Made by a program: the position numbers and the translations under genes
Shown: piece by piece, positions 38,629 through 49,734 of the stretch
Layout: every line of letters starts with the position of its first letter
Numbering within the stretch: position 1 is the stretch's first letter
Assembly: GCA_965153455.1 (NCBI GenBank)
Contig: OZ234497.1
Coordinates: 14,556,302 to 14,620,301, forward strand
Origin: Sphagnum compactum
Taxonomy: Eukaryota > Bryophyta > Sphagnopsida > Sphagnales
Direction of reading: 5' to 3'
Length of the DNA: 64,000 bases
The notes under the pieces: model-generated
Seen by the model: the letters and a program-made list of their open reading frames with translations, nothing else
Database searches by the model: none
What the model was told of the DNA's origin: nothing

Positions 38629-41409
38629 TACAGCTATTTATGGCTATTTTCAATTACTTTTGGTTATTTTTGGCTATTTCACCTTATGCTACTTTTGGTT
38701 ATTCTAAGTTACTTTTGGCTACTGAAGGTTATTTCACCTTATGTTATTATTAGCGATTTTAGGTTATTGTAAGCTATTTCACCTTAAGTTACTTTTGTCT
38801 ATTATAGATTATTTCACCTGAGATTATTTTTGGCAATCTTAAACAATTTTAATATATGATTATTAATTATTATTTTATTAGGGCTATTGGTGGTTATTAA
38901 TGGTTATTGCTACCTATTCTATTGGTGGCTATTAATGGTTATTGATGGTTATTGATGGTTATTGATGGCTATTCTATTAATGGATATCGATGGTTATTTT
39001 ATGAATGGCTATTGGTGGTTATTCTATTAATGGTTATTGGTGGTTGTTCTATTAATGGCTATTGGTGGCTATTTTATTAATGGTTATCGATGATTATTTT
39101 ATTAATGGCTATTGATGGATATTCTATTAATGGCTATTATTGGTTATTATATTAATGGCTATTGGTGACTATTATATTAATGGCTATTGGTGACTATTAT
39201 ATTAATGGCTATTGGTGGATATTCTGTTGATAGATATTAGTGCTTATTAATGGTTATTTTGTTAATGACTATTTTAATAATGGCTATTGATGGATATTTT
39301 ATTGATAGATATTGGTGTTTATTTATGGCTATTGTATTAATGACTATTAGTGGTTATTATATTAATGACTATTAGTAATTATATTAGTGGCTATTGGTTG
39401 TTATTATATTAATTGTTATTGGTGGCTATTCTATTAATGGCTATTAGTGGTTATTCTATTAATGGCTATTAGTGGCTATTATATTAATGGTTATTGATGG
39501 ATATTCTATTAGTGGATATTGGTGTTTATTAATGGTTATTATATTTAATGGCTATTGGTGGTTATTCTATTAGTGGATATTGGTGTTTATTAATGGTTAT
39601 TATATTTAATGGCTATTGGTGGTATATCTATTAATGGATATTGGTGTTTATTAATTGTTATTATATTTAATGGCTATTGATGTTTATTAATGGTTATTAT
39701 ATTTAATGGCTATTGGTGATTATTCCATTAGTGGATATTGGTGTTTATTAATGGTTATTGTATTTAATGGCTATTGATGGTTATTCTATTAGTGGATATT
39801 GGTGTTTATTAATGGTTATTGTATTTAATGGCTATTGATGGTTATTCTATTAGTGGATATTGGTGTTTATTAATGGTTATTGTATTTAATGGCTATTGAT
39901 GGTTATTCTATTAGTGGATATTGGTGTTTATTAATGGTTATTGTATTTAATGGCTATTGATGGTTATTATATTAGTGGATATTGGTGGCTATTAATGGTT
40001 ATTATATTAGTGGCTATTATATTAATGGCTATTGGTGGTTATTCTATTAGTGGATATTGGTGGCTATTAATGGTTATTATATTAGTGGCTATTATATTAA
40101 TGGCTATTGGTGGTTATTCTATTAGTGGATATTGGTGGCTATTAATGGTTATTATATTAGTGGCTATTAATGGCTATTGGTGGTTATTCTATTAGTGGAT
40201 ATTGGTGGCTATTAATGGTTATTATATTAGTGGCTATTAATGGCTATTGGTGGTTATTCTATTAGTGGATATTGGTGGCTATTAATGGTTACTATATTAG
40301 TGGCTATTAATGGCTATTGGTGGTTATTCTATTAGTGGATATTGGTGGCTATTAATGGTTATTATATTAGTGGCTATTAATGGCTATTGGTGGTTATTCT
40401 ATTAGTGGATATTGGTGGCTATTAATGGTTACTATATTAGTGGCTATTAATGGCTATTGGTGGTTATTCTATTAGTGGATATTGGTGGCTATTAATGGTT
40501 ATTATATTAGTGGCTATTAATGGCTATTGGTGGTTATTCTATTAGTGGATATTGGTGGCTATTAATGGTTATTATATTAGTGGTTATTAATGGCTATTGG
40601 TGGATATTTTGTTAATGGATATTGGTGGTTATTAATTGTTATTATATTAGTGGCTATTGGTGGATATTTTGTTAATGGATATTGGTGGTTATTAATTGTT
40701 ATTATATTAGTGGCTATTGGTGGATATTTTGTTAATGGATATTGGTGGTTATTAATTGTTATTATATTAGTGGCTATTGGTGGATATTTTGTTAATGGAT
40801 ATTGGTGGTTATTAATGGTTATTGTATCAGTGGCTATTTTACTAATGGTTATCGTTGGTTATTGTATTATAAGTTATCGTTGGTTGTTATATGTTATATT
40901 ATAACTATTGGTGATTAATCTATTATAAATTATTGTTGGATATTCTATGTTATAAAATCATAGGATATTGGTAGTTATATATTGTAGGGTATTTTAAAGT
41001 ATTTTTCATAAGTTATTATTTTTTATTTTAAGTTATTTTAACCTTAGGTCATTATATTTTATTTTAGATCATTTTAAGTTATTATACTTAGAATAAAATA
41101 ATTTCTAATAACATAAAGTAGAATGACCTTGAATAACTTAAAGTATAACTTGAAATAACATATATTAACTTAAAATAAAATAACTTAAGATATAGCCTAA
41201 AGTTAGTTGAATAATTTAATTTAGAATAACTTAAAAGTTTATAGTAAGCTAGTTAAGATACCTTATGATAAAATAACGTATAATAATTTAGGGTACAATA
41301 ATTTATAATAACCTATAATAACTTATAATAACATAAGGTATAAGTTAGAATAACTAAAGTAACTTAAAATAATATAGGGTATATCATAAAGTAACATATA
41401 TATATATAT
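38629..41409. repeat. Large AT/GT-rich satellite inside the CACTA element
   Basis: The basic word is about 10 bp (CTATTAATGG / TTATTGGTGG). It builds irregular units at 38880-39540, a 61-bp unit at about 39560-39960, a 70-bp unit repeated about nine times at about 39970-40590 and a 60-bp unit repeated four times at about 40590-40830. The outer parts (38629-38870 and 40980-41400) are looser TTATTTTAAGTTATT-type sequence, written on opposite strands at the two sides. The plus strand is T/G-rich and C-poor through the core, switching to A-rich beyond about 41080. Frames in it (39941-40195 and 40590-40904) are by-products of the repeat. Confidence 0.85.
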
Positions 41410-41615
41410 TAAAAATAAAAATAAACCTATTTACTACAATAATTTATAATAGAGAATTATGTTTAACTAGTAATGAAACATGATGTTTACATAGTGATAT
41501 TATAGTGAAATAACTTTCACCAAGGTGAAATCAGTAAAATGCAATGAACTTATTTCATTTTTAAAGTCTCATAGTGATTTAGGCCAGTGATCTACACCTC
41601 ACTTTTGTAGTAGTG

Positions 41616-41833
41616 GATGGTCACAAATGGTAAATATAAAATTCCCATTATATATTATAGACTAAATATGGACTAAACATATCATGAAACTAATAACAAT
41701 AAATTATACTCATTCAGATCTACTCTCATCTAACTTCATAAATTTAATCCAGTCATGAAAAATATTAAAAAAACATCAAAACAACAAATATGGCTATGGA
41801 ATTCAAACTTTTCCAGAAAACAATGCATTTGTT
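41616..41833. other. Short spacer between CACTA-family elements
   Basis: AT-rich sequence without a gene, bounded by the GAT duplication of the large element on the left and the GTT duplication of the next element on the right. Confidence 0.5.
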
Positions 41834-41987
41834 CACTACAACAAAAGGTGTCCCTGTACGCCAAGTGATTTCACTGGATTTTGAGTGAATTCACTAGTTG
41901 TAGTGAACGGGGATCAGTGAAGAAGCAGTGAATTCACTAGTCTAGTGAACGGGGACTAGTGAACTGCACCCACATTTTGTAGTAGTG
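41834..41987. mobile_element. 154-bp CACTA-derived miniature element, GTT target duplication
   Basis: It starts CACTACAACAAAA (41834-41846) and ends TTTTGTAGTAGTG (41975-41987). The flanking bases are GTT on both sides (41831-41833 and 41988-41990). Inside, AACGGGGATCAGTGA- and TAGTGAACGGGGACTAGTGA-type words repeat, as near the ends of the 6.3-kb element, so it is a deletion derivative or relative with no coding capacity. Confidence 0.9.
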
Positions 41988-42125
41988 GTTCCACACTTTC
42001 CAAACTCAATGTTCTACAATGAATACTTTTCAATGTTCTTTTGTGTTTTTCAAAAATGATCATCTTAAAATAGTCCTATGATCAATTCAAATTGAAATGG
42101 TGATGAAAACTATGTAAACCAGCTA

Positions 42126-42236
42126 CATTACAACAAAAGGTGTCCATGTACGCCAAATGATTTCACTAAATTTTGAGTGAATTCACTGGTCTAATGAACG
42201 GGGATTAGTGAACTACACCCACATTTTGTAGTAGTG
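42126..42236. mobile_element. 111-bp CACTA-derived miniature element, CTA target duplication
   Basis: The left end is CATTACAACAAAA (one change from CACTAC) and the right end TTTTGTAGTAGTG (42224-42236). CTA flanks both sides (42123-42125 and 42237-42239). The interior is a shortened version of the 154-bp element, sharing GGTGTCCATGTACGCCAA and AACGGGGATTAGTGAACT. Confidence 0.85.
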
Positions 42237-44270
42237 CTAATAAATCCTAGAAAAATAATTAGGTAAGTAAATATTAACTAATTAACTATTAACAATGAAT
42301 AATTATTCCCTTAACATTTTGGTTTGTGTGAATTTGAATATTATTAATTGAGTTCGAAAATGATTGATCATTACATCTCATACATATTTCTCAATGAAAG
42401 GATACTTTGTAAGAGCATGGCCTTTGTGTTTGTAGAAACTACAGTGATTGGGTGTAGGTTTGGGTTCTCAATCTACACCTTGATAAGATTTATTCCATAC
42501 CCATTCTCCAAGTAAAATTTTGTTTTGCCAACTTTGCTTAACCCTATATTCATTAGTTTGCAAGACATTGGCATTAGTTGTTGTCTTCACTTCTATATTA
42601 ATTACTATTATTGGTGGAGTGTTGCACTTAGTTTTTTTTCCATCCTTTATTAATATATTGTTTTAGTTGCAAAAGCTTGTTCAAGATTCTAGATGCTTTG
42701 TTTGACATATAGTTTTGGCATATTGTGGTATTGCTTGTTCAACTTTATCATTGTCCAATTCTTCATGGGGTTATTGGTATTAAAGTGAAGTAAATTGTTA
42801 AGCGAAACCTATGTATGTGGATTTTATTTCCAATCCTTTTTGTATTTTTTCGTGGACACGTAGTATCTCCATAAATCTATACAAATTACCATGTCTTCAG
42901 GATGGTAGACTCATTTTTGTTCTTTCATGTACCTTTCATTGTCGATCTACAATGGTAATCGTTCTTGTCTTTCTAGTTCAACGTTCAAAGGTACTACCCT
43001 CATTGATAACCTTTTTCAAATATTAGGTTGCCTCATGGTCTACGAATACATGTTTCCCAAGGTTCCATAATTGTTGCAGATGTCATCTTATACCTTGTAG
43101 GCCATTCTTTTGTCCTGGGAATTTTTGACATAATACATTCTACTCTTTATAGAATGTGAAATTGTGCTACATCATTTAACAATAATAGTTATTATTCTAC
43201 TACCATTTTTTCTTCATTTTGTGAATTGCAACTTGATTTAGTTATTTTTGTAGATTTCAGGCCACCATGTGATTCATGTTTATTCCCATTCTACCACTTT
43301 ATTTTGGAAAAAAAAATTGTTACAAATTGAAATCCTTATAACAGTTGTTTGTTTAGATCTAAATCTTGACAACTTCTTAATCAATTTTGAATCTATAAAA
43401 CCAAAGAAAACAAAAAAATCTCTCACAATAATAGTTTTATGCTTATCACAAAAAAAATTCATAGAAGCTTGAATTTTTTACCCCAAGTTCATTTTCTTGG
43501 GATGGTCATCAAATGGTAAATGCTAATATTCTAACATTGTTTTATTTTGAAATTCTATACATAACTTGTTATTTTCAAACATATAGAGTCTATATAACAA
43601 CTACAAAAATCAAAAGTAAAACTCAACACAAAATGCATTTTAGAATACATATTTGTGCAATTATGCCTAAAAACAAAATCAGACCATATCATATTGGGAA
43701 AAAACAGAAAACATGAAACAAAATTACATTGTAGTATCAATGTTCTTCTCCATCAAAATTAATTTATAACTTCAACATGTGCTTCCCCATCTTTCTCAAA
43801 ACTACTTAATGTTATTCATGATCGTAATTCTCTTAATGTTCCAATGTTTAGCCATCTACAGAACTTCTCTAAAAATCCTCTTGAAGTTCCCACCATAAGC
43901 TTCAATTCAAAACTCTTCATGAGTCTTAATCAACTCACTTATTTTGTCTTATTACTCCTTTGTCTAAGCACCATCTAATAAATTTGTTGGCTCTAACACA
44001 AAGCACCTCATGTCTTCCCCAATTATGATCATACTGTGTCATGAGTTTCTCTTCATTAGGAGGGTATTGCCTTGCTTAGTTTATTGGCTTTGCCTACCAA
44101 GGCAAGGATATTGTGTTTAGATTCATTATAGAGTATAAGTAGATTAAGGCATTTTGGCCCTTAAGTAATAGGTCTATTTTGATATGAGGATTTTTGAAAC
44201 TTGATTTTTTGGCTTGTGTTGAAACTTGAGATTAGTTATAGAGTTGTGATATCTTGAAGGATTTTGGTTT
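42237..44270. other. Intergenic DNA with a possible decayed coding tract
   Basis: It is mostly AT-rich without a gene. On the minus strand between about 43180 and 42780, protein-like text appears in alternating frames: KIPRTKEWPTRYKMTSATI, then VVPLNVELERQERLPL, then VYHPEDMVICIDLWRYYVS. Frames shift within 200 bases and the family is not recognised. It may be a transposon or retroelement remnant. Confidence 0.25.
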
Positions 44271-44660
44271 CTTTTAGAGGATTTTTTTGAAGATTATATT
44301 TTTGCATGGTGAAATATTTGAGTTTCCATAATTCCTTTTTTGCCTTAAGATACTTTTGAATGTAAATGGCAAGGCCACAGTGTGACACAACCCTTTGTTT
44401 TTCTTCCTGCTAATGCATTGAACCCTAAACCCTAAACCCATTTTACGCCCTTGTAGTAGCTCTACACCTTCTTGGCACACCTGTTCAAAATTTGTAAGAG
44501 CTTGCGCATATTCGTTCATCAGTTTCTTGGATTGACCGCTGATCCCTCCCACCGCGTTTTCTAGGGCATGATCCATAATCCATGCCTTTTGCAAAAAGTC
44601 TACACTGTTTCCTGAGATGCTTGCTTTGTCATGAGCTGCAAAAGTAGCACCTGTAGTAGC
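44271..44660 (-). pseudogene. Unrecognised coding-like fragment (minus strand)
   Basis: An open minus-strand frame, extending through about 44640-44440, reads ASISGNSVDFLQKAWIMDHA, then SKKLMNEYAQALTNFEQVCQ and EGVELLQ. It is helix-like and rich in Gln, Glu and Ala. It is followed, on the same strand, by telomere-like GGGTTTAGGGTTTAGGG (44421-44441), after which the coding look ends. It could be one exon of a gene or a fragment. I do not recognise it. Confidence 0.3.
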
Positions 44661-44829
44661 TTAGTTTCAACCAAGAGTATAAAGACATGGCCGAAATGCT
44701 CAACGCAAATGAAACACTTTTTCTTGTGGTGATGCATATGGGGTAGGCACTTGGAAAATTCTTTACACTATTGCTAGTGTGCAAGCAAGAATCCGGTATC
44801 GATCTCAAGTACCTATTCAATGTGCAAAA

Positions 44830-46330
44830 ATGGTATTGATTGTACAAAACCTCGTTCCTGATGTTTGAGACAAAATGTTATCAAAGAAGATTATGTTGTA
44901 GTTCTTCAAGGAGAATGCTTTCATCCTCAGATATTTCAGACTCTGCAAAATTAATGTCTGAGTTGTCAGTGAAAATAGTTAATAGCAGTGGATCCTTCAT
45001 GTGGTTGACATCAACAATGGGCGTGCTGCTAGGACGTGGTGTTACTGCAACTTGTGGCACAGCTCAAGCTTCCCCACAAGAAGCTGGAGGATAATTTGTA
45101 TGAGAAGGCCCAGTTTTCTTCGACCAAATTACAGTGGTTTGATCTCCAAATGGCACATCAAATTGATCATCATGGATCAAGTGGCTTCACAATTTCTCAT
45201 GTCGTTTGTGTGATTTTCTCATTGTCATTTTTACATTTCTCATGTCATTTCATGTGCACATTTTGAGCTTCTGGCATTGACCAGGTTGTTAATGTCCTTG
45301 AGATGATACAGCTGCAAGAGCGGGACACAATCAAACCAAACAAATTTCCAAACATAAATGGGAACCAAAAGACAGGAAGTCTTCAGAATTGGCATGCTGC
45401 TTGGTAAATCTTACACGACAATTGGAACAAGCTCCCATGGGTCTCTGTGACTTTTTTGGTGGCAAGTCAGTAGTGTTCTGGACCCCATTCTTTCACGTAT
45501 GATTGATCGACTTGCACAATCTGATTGCATCCATCTCAAATTCCAAGACCACCGGAGCTACCAATTAACATTCAAAAATCTGGGAGACAGGGGATTCATT
45601 TTCTCATGTGGATCAGATATTGCTGATGAGGACTCAGGAGAGGGAAGCTTGCAAAGGAGGATAGGTCAAAGTCACTCTCTTGAACTTGAAGCTGTTTCCT
45701 CCATCCTGTCTGCTACCATCACTCGGAAGCATGCAATTGACATGCTGACCCTAAACCCTAAACCTTTGCAATTTAGGGGTTATGTAGAGAGGTTGGGTTT
45801 ACATTTAGAGCAGAGGTTTAGGCTGAAAACCCTAAAACCCTAAACCCTCCCATCCCACTGCGAAAGACTAACCTTTCTCACGTTTTGGACTCAGACAGAG
45901 CATGCCTACAATAATCCAGAAGTCTGCATCTAGGTAAAAATCATGAACAACAATTTTGCACTTCCACAAAACCACAAATTCCTCTTGGGACAGTTTCTAG
46001 GGCTGCAGGAATTTCTTCAAGCAGAAACTGCAGAAACACAACCAGTGAAACTGAGATGAAGTGTTATACATGTCAGGCAGAGTTTGGAGCATCTGAGAGC
46101 TCTTCTCTCTAATGGAAGACCTGGAGACTTGGTGGGCAGCTGCTGGTACTTACTCTGTTGTTTTGTATGCAGGGGACAGGTCCAGGTGAGAAAGGAAAGA
46201 ATTTTTGGCTTCCTAAGAAAGGAGTGCTGCCAAAATCTGGAGTCTATATGTGGGCTTTGGTTGGATTGAAGGCAAAAATGCACATCCTGCTTCACAGATC
46301 CACCAAAGTGTGAACTAGATTTTGTAAAAA
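44830..46330 (+). pseudogene. Unrecognised gene-like tract (plus strand), possibly exons or a broken gene
   Basis: GC content rises to a level like that of RPA1 and LHP1, and protein-like frames appear in series: 45036-45185 (LKLPHKKLEDNLYEKAQFSS), 45476-45745 (HLKFQDHRSYQLTFKNLGDR, AVSSILSATITRKHAIDML), 45850-45933 (LTFWTQTEHAYNNPEVC, ending at CTAG|GTAAAA), about 46040-46110 (MKCYTCQAEFGASESS) and about 46165-46310 (GEKGKNFWLPKKGVL, after a CAG). Plausible GT and AG junctions exist but I could not join them into one frame. Telomere-like CCCTAAACCC blocks at 45749-45765 and 45827-45848 break the tract. Function unknown. Confidence 0.3.
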
Positions 46331-48300
46331 GATGAAACTTGACGTTGGTTCTGACTTCAAGAAGATGTTGTTCTGTTCCAGCTAGTTATGCAACGGCATC
46401 TGTCTGTAACTTAGTGTGACCATCTTGGATTGTGTCTAGTTCCATTCCTGAGCCTTAGCATTCAAGAACACCAGATTAGTTGCAAATGTAGTAAACCAAT
46501 CAAATGTATATTTGTGATCATTGTGTGGGCCTTTCTTTGGTTTGTATACTGAACTCATTCCTGGTGACTGTTTTCTTCCAAAAGGTAATTAGGTTGATTG
46601 CTTAATTGCTTGTTAGGTTGTTGACCCTGCTTTGTTGATATGCTGTTTTAATTATGTACTCATCAATAGGCACACAGTTGTGTGAAGGAGGACAGTCATT
46701 GGGGATGTCTGCCATAAGAAGAACAAGATGCGTAGGAGAGCTTGGAGATGCATTTTCAACACTAAGTTGGAGAGAGTTCAATGTAGTCTGTGAATGACTT
46801 CATTTCACACTGGAAATTTTTTGTCATATTACATCTTACATGCCAGCTTATATACCATTTTGATATTGGTCAATGAATCTAAAGATCCCCATGACTCTGG
46901 ACATCCCTGCATTGGAGTTCATCTATATCTGGTGTTGTCTTCTTGTTCCTCTCATTGTCAGGTGGATTTGCTAGTGTACAATCCATATATGCAGATCTAA
47001 TAGAAAATGTTTACGATGCTTTCACATTGTGGACCCATTTTGAATCAGTGAAAACATCTTATGAAATGCTTTTATGTGCAAGTGAAAGATTAGGAATACA
47101 AGAACAATGCAACAATACTTAGTGTTGATATAGTATTGTTAGTGAATGAATTCAACTTCTTATGAGATTAAGATTTCTGATACTTTTAATTGTATCCCAG
47201 AAGGCTTCTAAAAGATATTACCACATTGACATGGAAATGATGAGGTTAAGCAACATGCAATCAAGAAGCACAGGCTGTTTCCTTCTGCTGAAAAAAGGTG
47301 GGGAGGCAGAAACATATGTTCACATTGTGTTCCCCCAAATTTTCCATGTGTTCTCCAAGTTGTCTCAAATAGAATCACACTTAATTCCATATCCTTGTCC
47401 CAAAGCTCTACTCTTGTAACCTATAAGTAGGCCAAAGGGAAGGATTATGATTATTCTATTTTGGGAAAGCTCAAAGTGTGAATTGTTTCTTTCCAGTTGT
47501 GACCCAATCAAAGAGGACTATTGCCAAAAGAAAATTTGAACTTTGTGTGTCCCCACAACTAATCACTATGAATCCACATTATCTTGCATGGTGCTAGGAA
47601 TATAGGCCTGGATAATATGTGTGTAAACTGCAACTAGTGTGCAATTGATGTGTAACTTTCATAGTGCTATTTACCTACCTAGATATAAGGATGCCCTCCA
47701 TCTTACCCATCCTAATAACACCCATGTCCAATATCTCTGAATCACATTTTCATTTATCAATAATAAAACATATTACTATGAAAGATCAAGTAATTCATAG
47801 ACTAACAAATATTATCCTTTATTTGAAGACAGTGTATTAAGAACATTCAAGGTTCAAATCTATTCCTAGAATTCCTCAAAAATAGTTCTTTCCAATGGAA
47901 TGTAATTATTCCATGTTTAGACTGCACCCTAGCTACCAATAGTTGAGGTTACTTTAATCCTATACTACTCTTTCTGCATCTTGCAAAAGCAACTTTGAGA
48001 AGTCGTCATTAACATCAATATCAGACATTTCCTACAATACCATTTTGTAGATGCCTCCTTCAACAGTTTTGAATTTGAACAAGTCACCCTTAACTCCCTC
48101 CATCTCCAGCCTTGCAAAATTGTGATAGTATGACTATTATTCCACATCTAAATGATGTCAACAATTTGGATGGAAAACATAATTGAAATAATGAAGTTAA
48201 ATTTAACCATATTTTTTCTCGTAGACATCATGTTCAAAACTTTAGCAATTGTCCTTTGGGTGGAACCACACTAAAAGGAGCGAGGGGCGCCCTTTTTTCG
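46331..48300. other. Intergenic DNA, no supportable gene
   Basis: The first part (to about 47450) keeps the balanced composition of the preceding gene-like tract and could be its untranslated flank. After about 47500 it is ordinary AT-rich DNA. Short frames on both strands lack motifs. Confidence 0.4.
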
Positions 48301-48312
48301 GGTCCTTTCTAA

Positions 48313-48315
<3 letters not shown>

Positions 48316-48343
<28 letters not shown>
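48316..48343. repeat. Run of 28 consecutive G
   Basis: An uninterrupted poly-G tract on the plus strand, about 230 bases left of the plastid-derived insert. Its true length may be uncertain because such runs are prone to sequencing and assembly error. Confidence 0.8.
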
Positions 48344-48419
48344 TTGTAGGAAATAGGTGGCACCTAGATATTGGTTCAGGATGAAAATTAATATTGGATG
48401 ATAATAGTGACAATTTCTT

Positions 48420-48540
48420 TTTTAAAAATTCCCTCGCACACCTAGTCTACCCCTATGTTAGACTTTGAACCTAGGGCATCATCGTCACTCTCCAACCGTT
48501 TGGTGCAAAGTCTATCGACCTAATTCGCGCCTTCTATCCC
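48420..48540 (-). mobile_element. Possible SINE-like segment
   Basis: On the minus strand, CAAACGGTTGGAG (A-box-like region) is followed by CCTAGGTTCAAAGTCTAAC (B-box-like). This pattern occurs in plant tRNA-derived SINEs. No ends or target duplication were found. It directly abuts the plastid insert. Confidence 0.25.
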
Positions 48541-48568
48541 ATTTCTACTATCAATCGAATTGGTTATA

Positions 48569-49030
48569 GGCCATCAAGATAGACGTCTCTATGCTACTAC
48601 AAAAATTATTTTGTATACCACCGGTGGTTCTATCTTCATTTTAATAGGAGCCTTAACCATGGGACTCTATGGATCTAATGAACCAACACTGGATTTTCAA
48701 AATTTGGCTAATAAATCTTACCCCACAAAATTAGAAATAATATTATATTTAAGTTTCTCCATAGTTTATGCCGTTAAATTACCAATAATCCCCTTCCATA
48801 CTAATACTCATGGAGAGGCACATTACAGTACATGCATGCTTTTAGCTGGAATACTTCTAAAAATGGGAGGATATGGAATAATTCGAATCAATATGGAATT
48901 ATTGCCTCATGTTCATTCCATTTTTGCTCCATGCTTAATAGTAATAGGAGCAATTCAAATTGTTTATGCAGCTTTTACTTCTTTTAGTCAATGTAATTTA
49001 AAAAGAAGAATTGCTTATTCATCTAATTCC
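48569..49030 (+). pseudogene. ndhD: Nuclear insert of plastid ndhD (partial)
   Basis: About 150 codons of the plastid NAD(P)H dehydrogenase subunit 4 (NdhD) remain open, from [19 protein letters not shown] through [39 protein letters not shown] and MELLPH to LKRRIAYSS, where similarity stops abruptly. In the plastid this membrane subunit belongs to the NDH complex of cyclic electron flow. Here it is a fragment lacking both ends and without a plausible start. A 9-nt in-frame deletion removes most of the WLPD segment (FHTNTHGE instead of FHTWLPDTHGE). Substitutions such as R to C (CGT to TGT), A to V (GCT to GTT) and W to C mark it as a decaying nuclear copy, not a functional gene. Confidence 0.85.
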
Positions 49031-49119
49031 CGCGCGAGCTTCACGCCACTCATGTGTTTTGCTCAATGCATTCCAACAAAATCTTTACATTCCACCACCA
49101 TTTGTATACATTACATTCT

Positions 49120-49700
49120 TCAAGGTGAACTTCACAAGGTCCTCTCTTTTCCATGTTTTAGAGTTTGCCAAAGATCAAGCTTTTACGAATTCTAAGCTGC
49201 AAGTTCTCTATTTTTTTCATTTTTTTTCTCAAGAGCAAGGACCTAGACACTACATTGTTATTAATAGCTTTTGTTTAAAAACATTGGGATTTCGGTTGTT
49301 GAAAGGTGAGCTTCTCTAGGTCCTTCTCTCTTTTCCATGTTTTAAGGTTCATTGAACATTAAGCTGTTTTATTCTTCAAGCTGCAAGTTTTTTGTTTTTT
49401 CATTTTCTCTTTCAAAAGGAAGGAAGGACACTGCATCATTGTTCCAATGGTTAATTTTCCTTCAAAGCATATTTAGGATAAAGGTTGTTGAACAAGGTTT
49501 GGAGCCTCTTCTTCTTTTTCAAATGTTCTGTAGTACGTGAAAGTTGTTTTTACATTTCGTTCGTTGCAAGTTTAGTGTTTTTTCATTTTTGAACTCTTAA
49601 AAGGAAGGCTTCATTTTGACTTTGAAGGCATTTAAGGATTATCATTGCTAAACAAAATTTGAAGCTTTTTTTCACTATTGTTTTTTTTTTTTGGCTTAAA
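49120..49700. repeat. About 190-bp tandem repeat, three diverged copies
   Basis: GGTGAACTTC..AAGGTCCTCTCTTTTCCATG near 49121, GGTGAGCTTCTCTAGGTCCT near 49304 and GGTTTGGAGCCTCTTCTTC near 49495 each start a unit. Every unit then shows AAGCTGCAAGTT(T)TTT-type text, a pyrimidine-rich stretch, AAGGAAGG and an AAGGTTGTTGAA-type end. It begins close to the right edge of the ndhD insert. Confidence 0.6.
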
Positions 49701-49734
49701 CTCTATGTGAATTTTTTTGCTTTAAAGGCTGGAT

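Larger units (their letters stand above)
35342..41615. mobile_element. CACTA-type DNA transposon, 6,274 bp, GAT target duplication
   Basis: The left end is CACTACAACAAAA (35342-35354) and the right end TTTTGTAGTAGTG (41603-41615). These are inverted repeats with one mismatch in 13 and match the CACTA (En/Spm) terminal consensus. Flanking bases are GAT on both sides (35339-35341 and 41616-41618), the 3-bp duplication this superfamily makes. Short subterminal words such as AACGGGGA and AGTGAATT recur near the ends and in the two small relatives to the right. Inside are a SINE-like segment, a 138-codon minus-strand frame, a 26-bp triplication, a 190-bp triplication and a large satellite. I found no recognisable transposase, so it is probably non-autonomous. 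Confidence 0.85.

Noticed and set aside
39970-40830. CRISPR-like regular repeats
   Set aside because: The units are contiguous tandem copies without unique spacers, in a plant nuclear transposon.
39941-40904. Hydrophobic repeat frames as membrane-protein genes
   Set aside because: The frames arise from the satellite repeat itself, have no stable start context and vary with unit length.
48560-49195. ndhD as a functional gene
   Set aside because: Both ends are missing, conserved residues are lost, and similarity stops within the frame at about 49030.
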